Source: Planctomycetaceae bacterium (GTDB lineage Bacteria > Planctomycetota > Planctomycetia > Pirellulales > Lacipirellulaceae). From it: a stretch of 42,744 nucleotides of DNA. A program made the position numbers and the translations under genes. The stretch spans positions 33,138-75,881 of the forward strand of contig PATG01000082.1 of NCBI GenBank assembly GCA_002713555.1, read 5' to 3'. The notes below the pieces were generated by a model. The model did no database searches and was not told the DNA's origin. It worked only from the letters and a program-made list of their open reading frames with translations. Positions 8,539 through 17,167 of the stretch are shown here, piece after piece (positions within the stretch are counted from its first letter, which is position 1; each line of letters starts with the position of its first letter).

Positions 8539-9987
8539 CTAAGCTGCATCCCGCTTTCGCTTGGACCAAAATCCTGTCCAGGATTTAATCGCATTGCAAA
8601 ACAAATCGTCCGTGGTACGTGCTAGCTGACTGCTCCAAGGTCGAGCAATTTTCAGGTCCTTGGCCACCATCGTTTTGCCGTTGAACTCAACGTAGCGAAA
8701 CGGATCAAAATCATATTCTTCGAAGTTGGCAACGCGGGCCGCATTTTGCCGGTCTTTGGGAGGCAAATCCTTTGTCAGCAATTCCAGGAATTCCTGACAG
8801 GTTGTCGGGTTGTACGAAACGTCCAACTGGTCAAAGAATGAAGGGCCCAGTTGGATGACTGGTTTCTGCATCCAACACGCCTCAACTGTAACTGTCGAAC
8901 CGAAGGTGATTACCAAATCACTCCATTCGATTAAGGTGTACGTATTGGCATTGTCTGTTGGATAATAAACACACGTATTGGGCAGAGCGGCCGTTTTCTG
9001 AAATGGTGTGATCACATCGCTGGAAATATCCGCCTGGTTTGGATGGAAGCGGATGCAAAATAGGGTTTCAGGATTCTGGAGGCACGCTTCGTAGACAATG
9101 GGAGCGTAATTCAGAAAGGGAGAAACCCATGCTTTGCCTAGCGACTCAAATTCATCCTGGCTACTGAGAAAAATACTCGCTTTTCTCTGGAAATGTTCAG
9201 CACGGGGTGGGGCAAAATCCAAAGCGTGTTTGCGGGCAAATTTGTTGTTTTTCGGCTGGCGCCTTTGGCGATAATAGGAGTCAGCTACCTGCGGATCGGC
9301 TGCATGCTGCATCATCCGTTTTTGGATGGCAATTCTATCGTGTGGCGTGTGACCTCGAAAAATAATGGGTTTCTGACGAGTTGTTCCTTCCAGTGTATTG
9401 AAAGGTATCTGCAGACTTTCTGCGGTTATTAAAGCCAAACGCGAGCATGCGTGACGACCATTGAAGACTTCGATTCGATCAGGTTTCTTTTTAAGAGCTA
9501 GATTCTTGAGGGACTGCAGTAAACGTGAAGAGGTGCAAAAGTACCGACGTTTTATTCGCGAGATCACTCGGCTGGCATTGGAGTCCCGGATAAAAGTGCG
9601 GAAGGTGGAGGTGATGCCACTCTGAACACCCTCGGCCAATTTTTTTTTCTCGCTCATAGAGGGCGCCAAATTTGAAGGGCCAGCTTCGGTACCCGTTTCT
9701 AGTGGGATTGCCTGAATCCCCAACGCAGCGGCAGTCGATTTCACCCGATTTCGACATATCCAGCAAGCAATCGGACTACCAGCATAGTTGGCTGCACAGG
9801 TTCCCGCTTTACTATTGCAGTATGTCAGTGTGACTTCGTTGCCTTGGTCCTGCAATTCCTTGGCACGGGCCATCGTCAAGAGTGCTTGTTTTCGCCAAAG
9901 TGGATAGGCCGTATGAACAATCACTTTTTGTTGAGACGGGGGCTCGCAAGGGGGAGCCATGTTGGGTGGGTTCGGCCCAGTCGTCAT
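8539..9987 (-). CDS. Capsule-type glycosyltransferase-like protein, paralogue A
   Basis: A 482-residue protein homologous to the one at 11759-13150. The C-terminal half has a GT-B-like nucleotide-sugar region (WSDLVITFGSTVTVEACW followed by KPVIQLGPSFFD), similar to capsule synthesis proteins of the KpsS/LipB type (PF05159). The N-terminal half has four conserved cysteines, Cys57-x6-Cys64-x10-Cys75-x2-Cys78 (CNSKAGTC ... CWIC), matching the paralogue in spacing, which suggests a bound metal or a disulfide-stabilised knuckle. The open frame reaches 10215, but the first 76 codons overlap the FkbM gene. The ATG at 9987 lies 4 bp after that gene's stop and is the natural start. It probably transfers or handles a surface sugar; the substrate is unknown. 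Confidence 0.75.
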   Translation of the reverse strand: MTTGPNPPNMAPPCEPPSQQKVIVHTAYPLWRKQALLTMARAKELQDQGNEVTLTYCNSKAGTCAANYAGSPIACWICRNRVKSTAAALGIQAIPLETGTEAGPSNLAPSMSEKKKLAEGVQSGITSTFRTFIRDSNASRVISRIKRRYFCTSSRLLQSLKNLALKKKPDRIEVFNGRHACSRLALITAESLQIPFNTLEGTTRQKPIIFRGHTPHDRIAIQKRMMQHAADPQVADSYYRQRRQPKNNKFARKHALDFAPPRAEHFQRKASIFLSSQDEFESLGKAWVSPFLNYAPIVYEACLQNPETLFCIRFHPNQADISSDVITPFQKTAALPNTCVYYPTDNANTYTLIEWSDLVITFGSTVTVEACWMQKPVIQLGPSFFDQLDVSYNPTTCQEFLELLTKDLPPKDRQNAARVANFEEYDFDPFRYVEFNGKTMVAKDLKIARPWSSQLARTTDDLFCNAIKSWTGFWSKRKRDAA

Positions 9988-9991
9988 TGTG

Positions 9992-10696
9992 TTAAGCCGC
10001 TTGTTGCCGTATTGAGGAGGAGGGTGTGCAATATATTTCAGGGGTTGCTTCGAGTTGATCTCCTCGGATGGGTTGGAGGAGATAGCCCAGTTCGCGCAAA
10101 AACTGGCAGCATTCAGCGTGGATCCTGGCCCCGTGTGTCGATAAATAGATCTCCGGCTGATAGGTTTGCAGTATGTTGACGGCTCCGTGTAAAACGTCCA
10201 ATTCAGCGCCCTCAACGTCTATTTTGACATGGGTGGGGACAATATTGTGTTCTGCAACCGTCGCATCAAGTGTGACAACGCGGACTTCATGCGTGCCTTG
10301 ATCTGCCAGGTGCCCAGTTCCGGTTCCGCTACCATCTTCAAACCAGGCCGTGCCTGCAACGCGGCCTGCTGCGGCCTCTAGGAGAGTGACTTGTTGTAAG
10401 CGATTCACGCGTAGGTGATGTTTTAAGAATTTCAGACATGCAGTACTGGGTTCAAAAGCGAATACGCGGGCGGTACCCCCGGACAATCGAGACGCCAGCA
10501 ATGAGTAGTATCCATTGTTGGCGCCTACATCCAGCAAGACCGAGTTTGGCCCCAAGCTTTGTTTTAAGAGTTCTGTTTGTTCGCGTTCGTAAGTTCCCAG
10601 GAAAATGCGAGCAATTTTGCCACCTGCGGCTGGTGCCCAATAGCTTCCGCGAAGCGGACCGGCAAGAATCGGCAAGCAGCGAATTTTATGGTTCAT
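9992..10696 (-). CDS. FkbM family SAM-dependent methyltransferase
   Basis: A class I methyltransferase of the FkbM type. The SAM-binding motif I is LDVGANNGYYSLLAS (about 53-67). An acidic residue follows in VFAFEPS, and the family-typical VKIDVEGAELDVLHGA lies near 155-170. FkbM enzymes O-methylate sugars or polyketides, so in this neighbourhood a surface-glycan hydroxyl is the likely target. At 234 residues it is close to the catalytic-domain size with no extra modules. It starts at an ATG at 10696 and is followed after 4 bp by capsule-type paralogue A. The C-terminus ends in Ala-Ala. Confidence 0.88.
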   Translation of the reverse strand: MNHKIRCLPILAGPLRGSYWAPAAGGKIARIFLGTYEREQTELLKQSLGPNSVLLDVGANNGYYSLLASRLSGGTARVFAFEPSTACLKFLKHHLRVNRLQQVTLLEAAAGRVAGTAWFEDGSGTGTGHLADQGTHEVRVVTLDATVAEHNIVPTHVKIDVEGAELDVLHGAVNILQTYQPEIYLSTHGARIHAECCQFLRELGYLLQPIRGDQLEATPEIYCTPSSSIRQQAA

Positions 10697-10862
10697 GCGG
10701 ACAACTTTCTAATCAGGTGATCCAAAACTATTTCGGGTGAAAGGCTAGGGAGACCAGGGGAGTCAGTCAAGTTTATTTGTTGGGCTGGCTCGTAAGCTTT
10801 ATTCAATCATGGGAACAGCAAAACTTCTGGGTGAATTACGATAAATTGACTGGTAGCAAGCA

Positions 10863-11747
10863 TCACGCAGAGCGTCGCCAGGTTTTAAGAGCGGTTTTTT
10901 TTCTCAATTTGGTAGCAAACTCCTCGAACGCATAGGTGACGCACGTCCCTTGGAGTCCCTCTGGAGTCAGCGGGTAATCAAACTTGCTACAACCGGCGCG
11001 AATCTCTTCGGTAATTTGATTTTGATCGGGAGAATCTTGAAACGCATTTTTTATGTAGTAAAAATTGCTGCGAGACGTTTGTGGGATCGCAGCCGCTTGA
11101 TCGATATTAAGATCGTCCTGAGGATGGATTTCCAGGTTTTTGCATAAGCCGGCAATTGCTGTCTGTGGTGAATCGGTGATGTTCTCGTATTGGGCTACAA
11201 CCCAATCTTTATCACGTTCTTTGTGATAGCTGGTAAAAGCATCGCTCCAACCAATTGCCGCTCGCAGTAGCAAGCTTTTTTGTTCGTTTGCTGCTCGTGG
11301 AGAGAGTAGCAGCAAACGAGGATGTCCATGCTTGATCATTGATTGCAACGTATGCCACGGGTTACGAATGCAGAAGACAAATTTTGCATTGGGAAAAACT
11401 TGCCGTATTATTTGGGGATAAAGAATATGGGATGGATTCTTGATGACGATCCGGCGACCTTGGGCCAACTGGAGATAGGAGTCGCGAATTTTACGTATTC
11501 CGACTTCGTTGGGGATGGGAATGTCAATGCGGGGACATTTTTCAACCTCGTTCCATTTCGTATACTCAAAGTGGTCCCACCACAGTTGGTGATCTTCTAC
11601 GTCTAGGTTTTCTTCGGGAACATCAACTTTTTTGTTGCTGTGTTCGGTGATCAAACAAAAATTCTCGCTGAGATTGCCAAACACACGTGCCATCATTTGT
11701 GTGCCGGATCGTGGACAACCAGTAATAACGATAGGTGCTAAAGTCAT
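10863..11747 (-). CDS. Sulfotransferase
   Basis: PAPS-dependent sulfotransferase fold. The 5'-phosphosulfate loop GCPRSGTQ is at residues 10-17, and the 3'-phosphate motif is FVFCIRNPWHTLQSM around residues 125-140. These enzymes transfer sulfate to sugar hydroxyls, so with the methyltransferase and capsule-type neighbours a sulfated surface glycan is the likely product. The open frame begins at a TTG at 11762 that overlaps the upstream gene's stop, but the ATG at 11747, behind GGGGA, gives the family-typical short N-terminus and is preferred. The PAPS-producing enzymes are not in the window. Confidence 0.85.
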   Translation of the reverse strand: MTLAPIVITGCPRSGTQMMARVFGNLSENFCLITEHSNKKVDVPEENLDVEDHQLWWDHFEYTKWNEVEKCPRIDIPIPNEVGIRKIRDSYLQLAQGRRIVIKNPSHILYPQIIRQVFPNAKFVFCIRNPWHTLQSMIKHGHPRLLLLSPRAANEQKSLLLRAAIGWSDAFTSYHKERDKDWVVAQYENITDSPQTAIAGLCKNLEIHPQDDLNIDQAAAIPQTSRSNFYYIKNAFQDSPDQNQITEEIRAGCSKFDYPLTPEGLQGTCVTYAFEEFATKLRKKTALKTWRRSA

Positions 11748-11758
11748 AAGTTCCCCAA

Positions 11759-13150
11759 TCAAGCAGCATCGCGTGAACGAGCTAGCTGACTTCCGATTAT
11801 TTTTTGAAGAATTTTGTTAGCCAGGTTATTTGCCTTTTTGGCTGGCGTTGCCAGCGCAGATCCTTTGCGATGGAAACCGACAGGTTTTTCTTCGCCTGCG
11901 GAGTAGTCCAAATAGCGCAGTTCATCAAAGTCGTTCATGTCGTAGTTGGCGAATTGCACGGCGGCATCATTGGGCCAGGGCTTCGTGTTGGTGCCAAGTA
12001 ATGTGATAAATTCCTCGAGGCTGCCTGGCGTGTAGGAGATATCCAATTGGTCGAAGAATGAAGGTCCTAATTGCACAACCGCTTTGCCAGACCAGCAGGC
12101 TTCGATGGCCACAGTCGAAGCAAAAGTTACCACGACATCACTCCAATCAACCAGACTGTAGGTGTTGATCTCGTCGGTTGGATAATAAATGCGCAGATTC
12201 GAAAGATTCTGCAGGTGGTGGTAGTCGCTGGTAATGTCGCTCAGAATCTTAGACTGATTGGGATGGAATCGAACACAAAAGTAGTATTCCGGATATGCCT
12301 TGCATGCTTGCTCAACAACCTCAGCCGTGTTGCGAAATGGAGATCTCCACTCGGGTCCCAAGGATTCGCACTCGTCCTGACTGCTGAGGAAAAAGGCGAT
12401 CTTTTTTTGTGTGTCTGGTGGAGCAGAGGGCAATTCAAAATATTGATGCTTGCGAGCAAACGGATTGAGTCGTCGGTCCTTGCGGGCGCTGTAGTATTCT
12501 TGTGCAACTTCAACATCGGTAGGATTGCGTCGGATTCGTTCTTGGATTGCCGATCGATTGTGAGGCGTGTGGCCTCGGAAGACCATGGGTTTTCCGACGC
12601 AACTAAAATCGAGCGTATTGAAAGGCAGGCCAAATTTTCTGGCTGCAATCAAGCCTATTTTCATGCATGCATACCGACCATTAAGAACTTCAATACGATG
12701 GACTTTCCGCTTGCTGAGCAGCACGTTCATGGATTTGAGCAGCGCAGATGCCGTGCGAAAGTTGCGACGTTTGATAGCTCTTAGCAGGGGCAGGCGATTC
12801 AAATCGTATTTAAGCACGCGAAGTAAAGTGATCAAACAGCTATTCACGCCTTCAATAAGTTCAGCGTTCTCGTTGCGAGACAAATGATTGCTGGTTGCAT
12901 TTTCTTCAGGCATGTCCAGAGGGACTAATTCTAATCCAACATCTTCCGCCGTTTTACGTGTGCTATGTCGACATGCAGCACAAATCAAACGGCTTCCGGT
13001 CAGGTTGCTCGAGCAGGTCCCTGCTTGCAAATTGCAATGCGTCAGAATGACGGGTTCTCCTTCCTCATGAACTTGCTTTGCATGTGCGAGCATGAGATGG
13101 AATGCGCGCTTTTGCATAGGAGGAGGAAGATGGAAGATCACGCTCGACAT
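11759..13150 (-). CDS. Capsule-type glycosyltransferase-like protein, paralogue B
   Basis: A 463-residue paralogue of the protein at 8539-9987. They share the cysteine set Cys39-x6-Cys46-x10-Cys57-x2-Cys60, the segment MVFRGHTPHNR, FFLSSQDECESLG, and the nucleotide-sugar-like WSDVVVTFASTVAIEACW followed by VVQLGPSFFDQLDISY. The last resembles capsule polysaccharide proteins of PF05159. The frame is open from a TTG at 13261, but the ATG at 13150 aligns with the conserved start of paralogue A, so I use it. The two copies bracket the FkbM and sulfotransferase genes, suggesting a duplication followed by insertion or rearrangement, with each copy perhaps adding a different residue. Function assigned by motif resemblance only. 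Confidence 0.75.
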   Translation of the reverse strand: MSSVIFHLPPPMQKRAFHLMLAHAKQVHEEGEPVILTHCNLQAGTCSSNLTGSRLICAACRHSTRKTAEDVGLELVPLDMPEENATSNHLSRNENAELIEGVNSCLITLLRVLKYDLNRLPLLRAIKRRNFRTASALLKSMNVLLSKRKVHRIEVLNGRYACMKIGLIAARKFGLPFNTLDFSCVGKPMVFRGHTPHNRSAIQERIRRNPTDVEVAQEYYSARKDRRLNPFARKHQYFELPSAPPDTQKKIAFFLSSQDECESLGPEWRSPFRNTAEVVEQACKAYPEYYFCVRFHPNQSKILSDITSDYHHLQNLSNLRIYYPTDEINTYSLVDWSDVVVTFASTVAIEACWSGKAVVQLGPSFFDQLDISYTPGSLEEFITLLGTNTKPWPNDAAVQFANYDMNDFDELRYLDYSAGEEKPVGFHRKGSALATPAKKANNLANKILQKIIGSQLARSRDAA

Positions 13151-13261
13151 GAAAAGTAACCTGAAAATAACTGGAACGGAACCAGGCAGATAGTTTGGAT
13201 CTGTTTGTCTTGAACCGTATGCTTTGAAATCAGATATTGGCTTCTTGAAAAAACAACCCAA

Positions 13262-14518
13262 TCAGGCTGCCTGTGGTTTTGCCTGCTCATCGTCGATGCC
13301 ATTGCCAGCTACCGTGTGACGTAAACGTGGATTGCCAGCGGCGTCAGTTCCCCAGAGATGAGGTGAGCGGAATTTTTCTGTCAATTCGTGAAATCTCTCA
13401 GGAGTCATGCCAATGTATTCCATGACCTCGTCAAAATATCTGTCGGGGAATTCTCCGTCGAAGCGATTTACAAGTGCGATCCCCTCTTCGCGAGTGATGT
13501 GGCCATTGCGAATCTCTTGGGAAGCATCGTAGGTGGCCCGTCCAATTCCAAATTTGGTATGTGTTGTGTAGTAGTGCAAATCATCGATCTTGTCGTCGAT
13601 GCTGTTGTACTTGCTGTAGGTGCCCTGCGTACGGAAGGGTCGTGCTTTGAAACCGGTATTCTCGACGGCGTAATAGTAAACTTCTTGAGGGGTCCATTTG
13701 AGGTAGTAGCCTAGATAATGCACTTGCACATCCGTACGTGCCAACTCTTCGGCTTGGGCAGGTAGAAAGCTCATCAGATCGCCAAGCTTGACATCGTACT
13801 TTTCAATAAGTTCGCTGAGTGAAACTCCTCCCAGGTACATTTCATCCAGATTGCTGAAAGTATGGTAGGAACGATCTCGTAAGCTGGTTGCCGTGTCGGC
13901 AATAGGATTGCCATACTCCGCTTCGTTTTCACCGTAGAAAACAAGCGGGATGTTAAGTTTGGCTGCCAGTTTAGGGCCCAGGTTTTTTTGCCCCAGGATA
14001 AATGTCTGGAAGGGGTGGAACAGGTTCTCGATGGATAGACGCGTGAGCAATTTCATGACTCGTCCATTTCGCGTAAACGAAATGTTGTCAAAGCCACCTT
14101 CATCCAACCAGCAATTGAAATTTTGGCGACCATAATCGGTGTACAAAATGGGCGGCCAGGTCACCGTAAGTGGATTCATGCCATATTTGTATTTCAATAC
14201 ATGAGATTGGTAGGCACTATCTTTGCCTCCACTTCCTGGTACCAGGCAGTCGTAGCTGCCATCGTTGCTACGGTACTTGTCGAGGAGTTGTAGGAGTTCT
14301 TTCTCGCGCTCCTGCCAGTTGATCAACTTTTCTTTTTGCTCGGCAACCCGACAAGCATCGCAGATGCCTTCCTTGTCAAAAGCGAGAGTCGTTTTTTTAG
14401 AGTCGATCGTATGGCGAAATTCTGCCGTCGATGCTGGGCGTTGGTTGGACATGACACATCGCTGGCAGAACGCAACGTTTTCAGGTAAGCCATAGTAGGC
14501 TTCTCGAGAACTCGACAT
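13262..14518 (-). CDS. N-acetyl sugar amidotransferase (WbpG/PseA family)
   Basis: A PP-loop ATP pyrophosphatase-type enzyme that turns an acetamido group of a sugar into acetamidino, using ammonia from a glutaminase partner. Visible features are two CxxC pairs (Cys18/Cys21 and Cys53/Cys56) that probably bind zinc and the PP-loop SGGKDS at 96-101. The ending KFRSPHLW is also typical. The family includes Pseudomonas WbpG and Campylobacter PseA. The HisH and HisF homologues directly upstream match the known wbpG-hisH2-hisF2 arrangement, where they supply ammonia. The frame opens at a TTG at 14563, but the ATG at 14518 gives the conserved N-terminus. It ends in Ala-Ala. Confidence 0.93.
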   Translation of the reverse strand: MSSSREAYYGLPENVAFCQRCVMSNQRPASTAEFRHTIDSKKTTLAFDKEGICDACRVAEQKEKLINWQEREKELLQLLDKYRSNDGSYDCLVPGSGGKDSAYQSHVLKYKYGMNPLTVTWPPILYTDYGRQNFNCWLDEGGFDNISFTRNGRVMKLLTRLSIENLFHPFQTFILGQKNLGPKLAAKLNIPLVFYGENEAEYGNPIADTATSLRDRSYHTFSNLDEMYLGGVSLSELIEKYDVKLGDLMSFLPAQAEELARTDVQVHYLGYYLKWTPQEVYYYAVENTGFKARPFRTQGTYSKYNSIDDKIDDLHYYTTHTKFGIGRATYDASQEIRNGHITREEGIALVNRFDGEFPDRYFDEVMEYIGMTPERFHELTEKFRSPHLWGTDAAGNPRLRHTVAGNGIDDEQAKPQAA

Positions 14519-14587
14519 CAGGTGATCCCTTCTTTGAATCCATTCGGAAGGAGCGCTGAGCAATCGTTGCTCACAAGCAATCGTTGC

Positions 14588-15235
14588 TCACAAACTGAGT
14601 GCCCAATTCTTGTAGAATTGAATACCAAGTTTGGCACTTTTTTCAGGGTGAAACTGCACGCCAAGAATAGTATTCCGCAAGACACTGGAGCAATAGCGGA
14701 TTTTGCCATACTGGGTAGTCGTAAGCGTATCTTCTAGATTTGCCGGTTCAACGAAGTAGGAATGGACAAAATACATGTACGAATTGTCGGGAATTCCAGT
14801 ACGTATCTCTGTGCAACCATCACGCTCGTTGAACTCGATTTTGTTCCAGCCTACATTAGGCACTCGCAATTTGCGTTCTGCTAGCACTTGCTCCGGAATG
14901 CGTTTGATTTTTCCTGCTAGCAGCCCTAGTCCCTCATGCTCTCCAAACTCTTCACTTTGGTCGAACAGTAGTTGCATGCCCAGGCAAATACCCATAAGGG
15001 GTTTTCCTTGAGCCACGACAGCGCGCAGCGGATCAATAAGTTTCAGTTCCTGAAGGCTCTTCATGGCGTTGCCAAAGGCCCCTACGCCTGGCAGGATCAG
15101 ACCATCCACTGAAGCCAGTGTCTCAGGAGAATCCGAGACAAAGGCCTCTATGCCAACTTGTTGGCAGGCCTGCTGAATACTGAACAGGTTGCCCAGTCGG
15201 TAGTCAATAATCTGGACTCGTGGTGCAACAGTCAT
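14588..15235 (-). CDS. hisH: HisH-like glutamine amidotransferase of the sugar amidination system
   Basis: A class I glutaminase. Nucleophile Cys84 lies in GICLGMQ, and His196/Glu198 lie in FHPEKS. These release ammonia from glutamine for the partner synthase. The 215-residue length equals HisH. The surrounding sugar genes and the absence of other his genes indicate a specialised paralogue (HisH2 of WbpG systems) and not histidine synthesis. Its ATG overlaps the hisF stop by 4 bp (ATGA), showing translational coupling; the further upstream TTG in the same frame is ignored. Confidence 0.92.
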   Translation of the reverse strand: MTVAPRVQIIDYRLGNLFSIQQACQQVGIEAFVSDSPETLASVDGLILPGVGAFGNAMKSLQELKLIDPLRAVVAQGKPLMGICLGMQLLFDQSEEFGEHEGLGLLAGKIKRIPEQVLAERKLRVPNVGWNKIEFNERDGCTEIRTGIPDNSYMYFVHSYFVEPANLEDTLTTTQYGKIRYCSSVLRNTILGVQFHPEKSAKLGIQFYKNWALSL

Positions 15236-16083
15236 AGGCCATCCTCGATCCGACAAGCAATGGATTGGCTTGTCAGGTGCTCTTTGACTTTTCGTATGCT
15301 GGCAGGTGTAAATTTCATACTGGTTCTACCGGTCTTTAAGAATTCGGTATTTCCTTCTTGGCTGCCCACATTTGCTGATACTACGTTTGTGAGGGCCTCA
15401 TAGTGCAAGATGCTCGCTATGCTAATTGCATCTACATTGGCGGTGCGAATCACCTCAGAGACATGCTCGACTTTTCCGGCTCCGCCATGGGCGATTACTG
15501 GGATAGAAACCTCTTGAGCAATTGTACGAGTCAACTCCAAGTCAAAGCCTTCGCCTGTTCCTTCGCGGTCAACCGATGTTGCAAGTATCTCACCCGCCCC
15601 CAGTTTTTCGACCTGCCTGGCCCATTCCATGGCATTTATTCCCGTATGCTCACGACCATTGTCGGTATATGCCAGGTAGGTGCCGTCCGACTGCCGGATC
15701 GCTTCGATGGCAATAACGATGGTCGAGGAGCCAAACTGCAAAGCGGCTTGTTCAATAAGCTGTGGATTCTGTAAGGCGGCCGTGTTGATCGAAACCTTAT
15801 CGGCCCCCACAGCCAAAGCTGCTGAGATATCATCCAGAGTACGCAGTCCCCCACCGACAGTAAGAGGTACAAAGAGTTCTTGCGCTGTGCGCGAGATGAA
15901 CTCATGGAGACTGTTTCGCTCGTAAAGACTGGCAACGACGTCTTGGTAAATAAGCTCGTCAGCTCCAGCTTCGTAATAGTAGCGGGCAAAATCTTCTGGA
16001 GTACCCAACACGCGGAGTCCTTCCAAGTGAATTCCTTTCACCAGATTAGGACCTTTGATATCCAGCCGAGAAATGACACGCAC
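15232..16083 (-). CDS. hisF: HisF-like partner of the sugar amidination system
   Basis: A (beta/alpha)8-barrel resembling the cyclase subunit of imidazole glycerol phosphate synthase, 283 residues against about 255 for HisF. The first catalytic aspartate is kept (Asp8 in RLDIK), but the second, normally in VAIDAK, is Glu127 here (IAIEAIR). The C-terminal extension is about 25 residues. This fits a barrel that channels ammonia from HisH to the neighbouring amidotransferase without making histidine intermediates. It begins with a GTG at 16083; no ATG alternative keeps the RLDIK start. First gene of the minus-strand cluster, divergent from the sialic-acid-type genes. Confidence 0.9.
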   Translation of the reverse strand: MRVISRLDIKGPNLVKGIHLEGLRVLGTPEDFARYYYEAGADELIYQDVVASLYERNSLHEFISRTAQELFVPLTVGGGLRTLDDISAALAVGADKVSINTAALQNPQLIEQAALQFGSSTIVIAIEAIRQSDGTYLAYTDNGREHTGINAMEWARQVEKLGAGEILATSVDREGTGEGFDLELTRTIAQEVSIPVIAHGGAGKVEHVSEVIRTANVDAISIASILHYEALTNVVSANVGSQEGNTEFLKTGRTSMKFTPASIRKVKEHLTSQSIACRIEDGL

Positions 16084-16377
16084 TGTACTGATAGTTGTTC
16101 TCCAAACAGGATTGCTAGCACTGCTGTTGAGGTTGAGTACCAGGTGACAATAAGCATTAGCACAAATGATGGGAATTACGCTATGTTGCTAAATCTCCCA
16201 TGCATGGGCTCGTGCAAGCACTCAGAAAAAGTGTTATGCAACCATCGACTAAGGAGGATCAAGCGGGCGGGAAAATAGTGGGACTAGTCAATCTTGTCAA
16301 GTTGATATTGCCGCTACTGCGTGGTTTGGTTACAAAACGAACCCTTTAAATTTGCGTACCCGCTCAGAAGTGCTGCT
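16084..16377. promoter_or_regulatory. Divergent promoter region of the glycan locus
   Basis: These 294 bp separate the hisF-led minus operon from the neuA-led plus operon, so both promoters should lie here. It holds no credible gene. I could not pick out convincing -35/-10 pairs or an operator palindrome, so the boundaries are inferred from gene orientation alone. Confidence 0.5.
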
Positions 16378-17106
16378 ATGGAAAAGATCCTTGGTTTTAT
16401 CTTTGCTCGCGGTGGCTCGAAAGGAGTTCCCGGCAAGAACTTGCGCCTTCTTGGCGGCAAGCCTTTGATTGCTCATGCAATTGAATCCGCACTTGCCAGC
16501 CAAAGGCTTGATCGTGTTGTCGTTTCAACAGATTGTCCAAAGATCGCTCAGGTCGCCATGGAATATGGTGCAGATGTGCCCTTTATGCGTCCCCAAGAAC
16601 TTGCCACTGATAAGGCTCCCGAGCGATCGGCCTGGCAGCATGCTCTGCAGGAAATGGAAGCTCTTGAGGGAGAGCGTATCGATGTATTGGTGAGCATTCC
16701 GCCTACCTGTCCACTTCGCTTACCCGAGGATGTTGATCAATGTGTTGAAGAATTGTTGCAATCGGATGCAGATATGGTGCTCACAGTAACCGAAACGGGC
16801 AGCAACCCTTACTTCAACATGATTACACGAGACAAACAAGGATATGCTCATTTGGCCATCAAGCCGTCTGCCAAAATACAGCACAGGCAAGATGCCCCAG
16901 ATGTTTATGACCTGAGAGCAGTCGCTTATGCAATACGACGAGACCCCCTCTTAAAATATGATTCAATTTTTGACAGCCGTGCACGTGTGGTTTTGGTGCC
17001 CCAGGAGCGTGCTATTGATATCGATACGGAATTTGATTTCATGCTTGCAGAATTTATCTTGGACCATCAACAATCAAGCATTCGCAAGTATCGACCTGCA
17101 GCATGA
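16378..17106 (+). CDS. neuA: Acylneuraminate/nonulosonate cytidylyltransferase
   Basis: Activates a nine-carbon acid sugar as its CMP derivative in the cytoplasm. The nucleotide-binding loop FIFARGGSKGVPGKNLR spans residues 7-23, and VSTDCPKIA, SIPPTCPLR and IDIDTEFDF (near the C-terminus) are family motifs. It is related to NeuA and LegF. The length of 242 residues is usual for the single-domain form. The frame extends upstream to a GTG at 16321, but MEKILGFIFARGG is the family N-terminus, so the ATG at 16378 is preferred, although its Shine-Dalgarno is weak. It is the first gene of the plus-strand operon; next to synthase, epimerase and LegB-like genes, the substrate is more likely legionaminic acid than sialic acid. 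It ends in Ala-Ala. Confidence 0.93.
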   Translation: MEKILGFIFARGGSKGVPGKNLRLLGGKPLIAHAIESALASQRLDRVVVSTDCPKIAQVAMEYGADVPFMRPQELATDKAPERSAWQHALQEMEALEGERIDVLVSIPPTCPLRLPEDVDQCVEELLQSDADMVLTVTETGSNPYFNMITRDKQGYAHLAIKPSAKIQHRQDAPDVYDLRAVAYAIRRDPLLKYDSIFDSRARVVLVPQERAIDIDTEFDFMLAEFILDHQQSSIRKYRPAA

Positions 17107-17167
17107 CGCTGTCAGGTGAAAAACTAGCCATAGTCGCATGAGCGACAAGCCACGGAAGGTAATCATC

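Noticed and set aside
8327..8569. 80-codon minus-strand ORF between DUF4254 and capsule paralogue A
   Set aside because: Overlaps both neighbours' ends, with no Shine-Dalgarno and no plausible composition.
9988..10215. Longer N-terminus (76 codons) for capsule-type paralogue A
   Set aside because: It would overlap the FkbM gene throughout, has no family similarity, and the paralogue starts at the shorter position.
14588..16083. HisH and HisF as part of histidine synthesis
   Set aside because: No other his gene is nearby, HisF has a changed catalytic position and the genes sit directly ahead of a sugar amidotransferase, the known wbpG arrangement.
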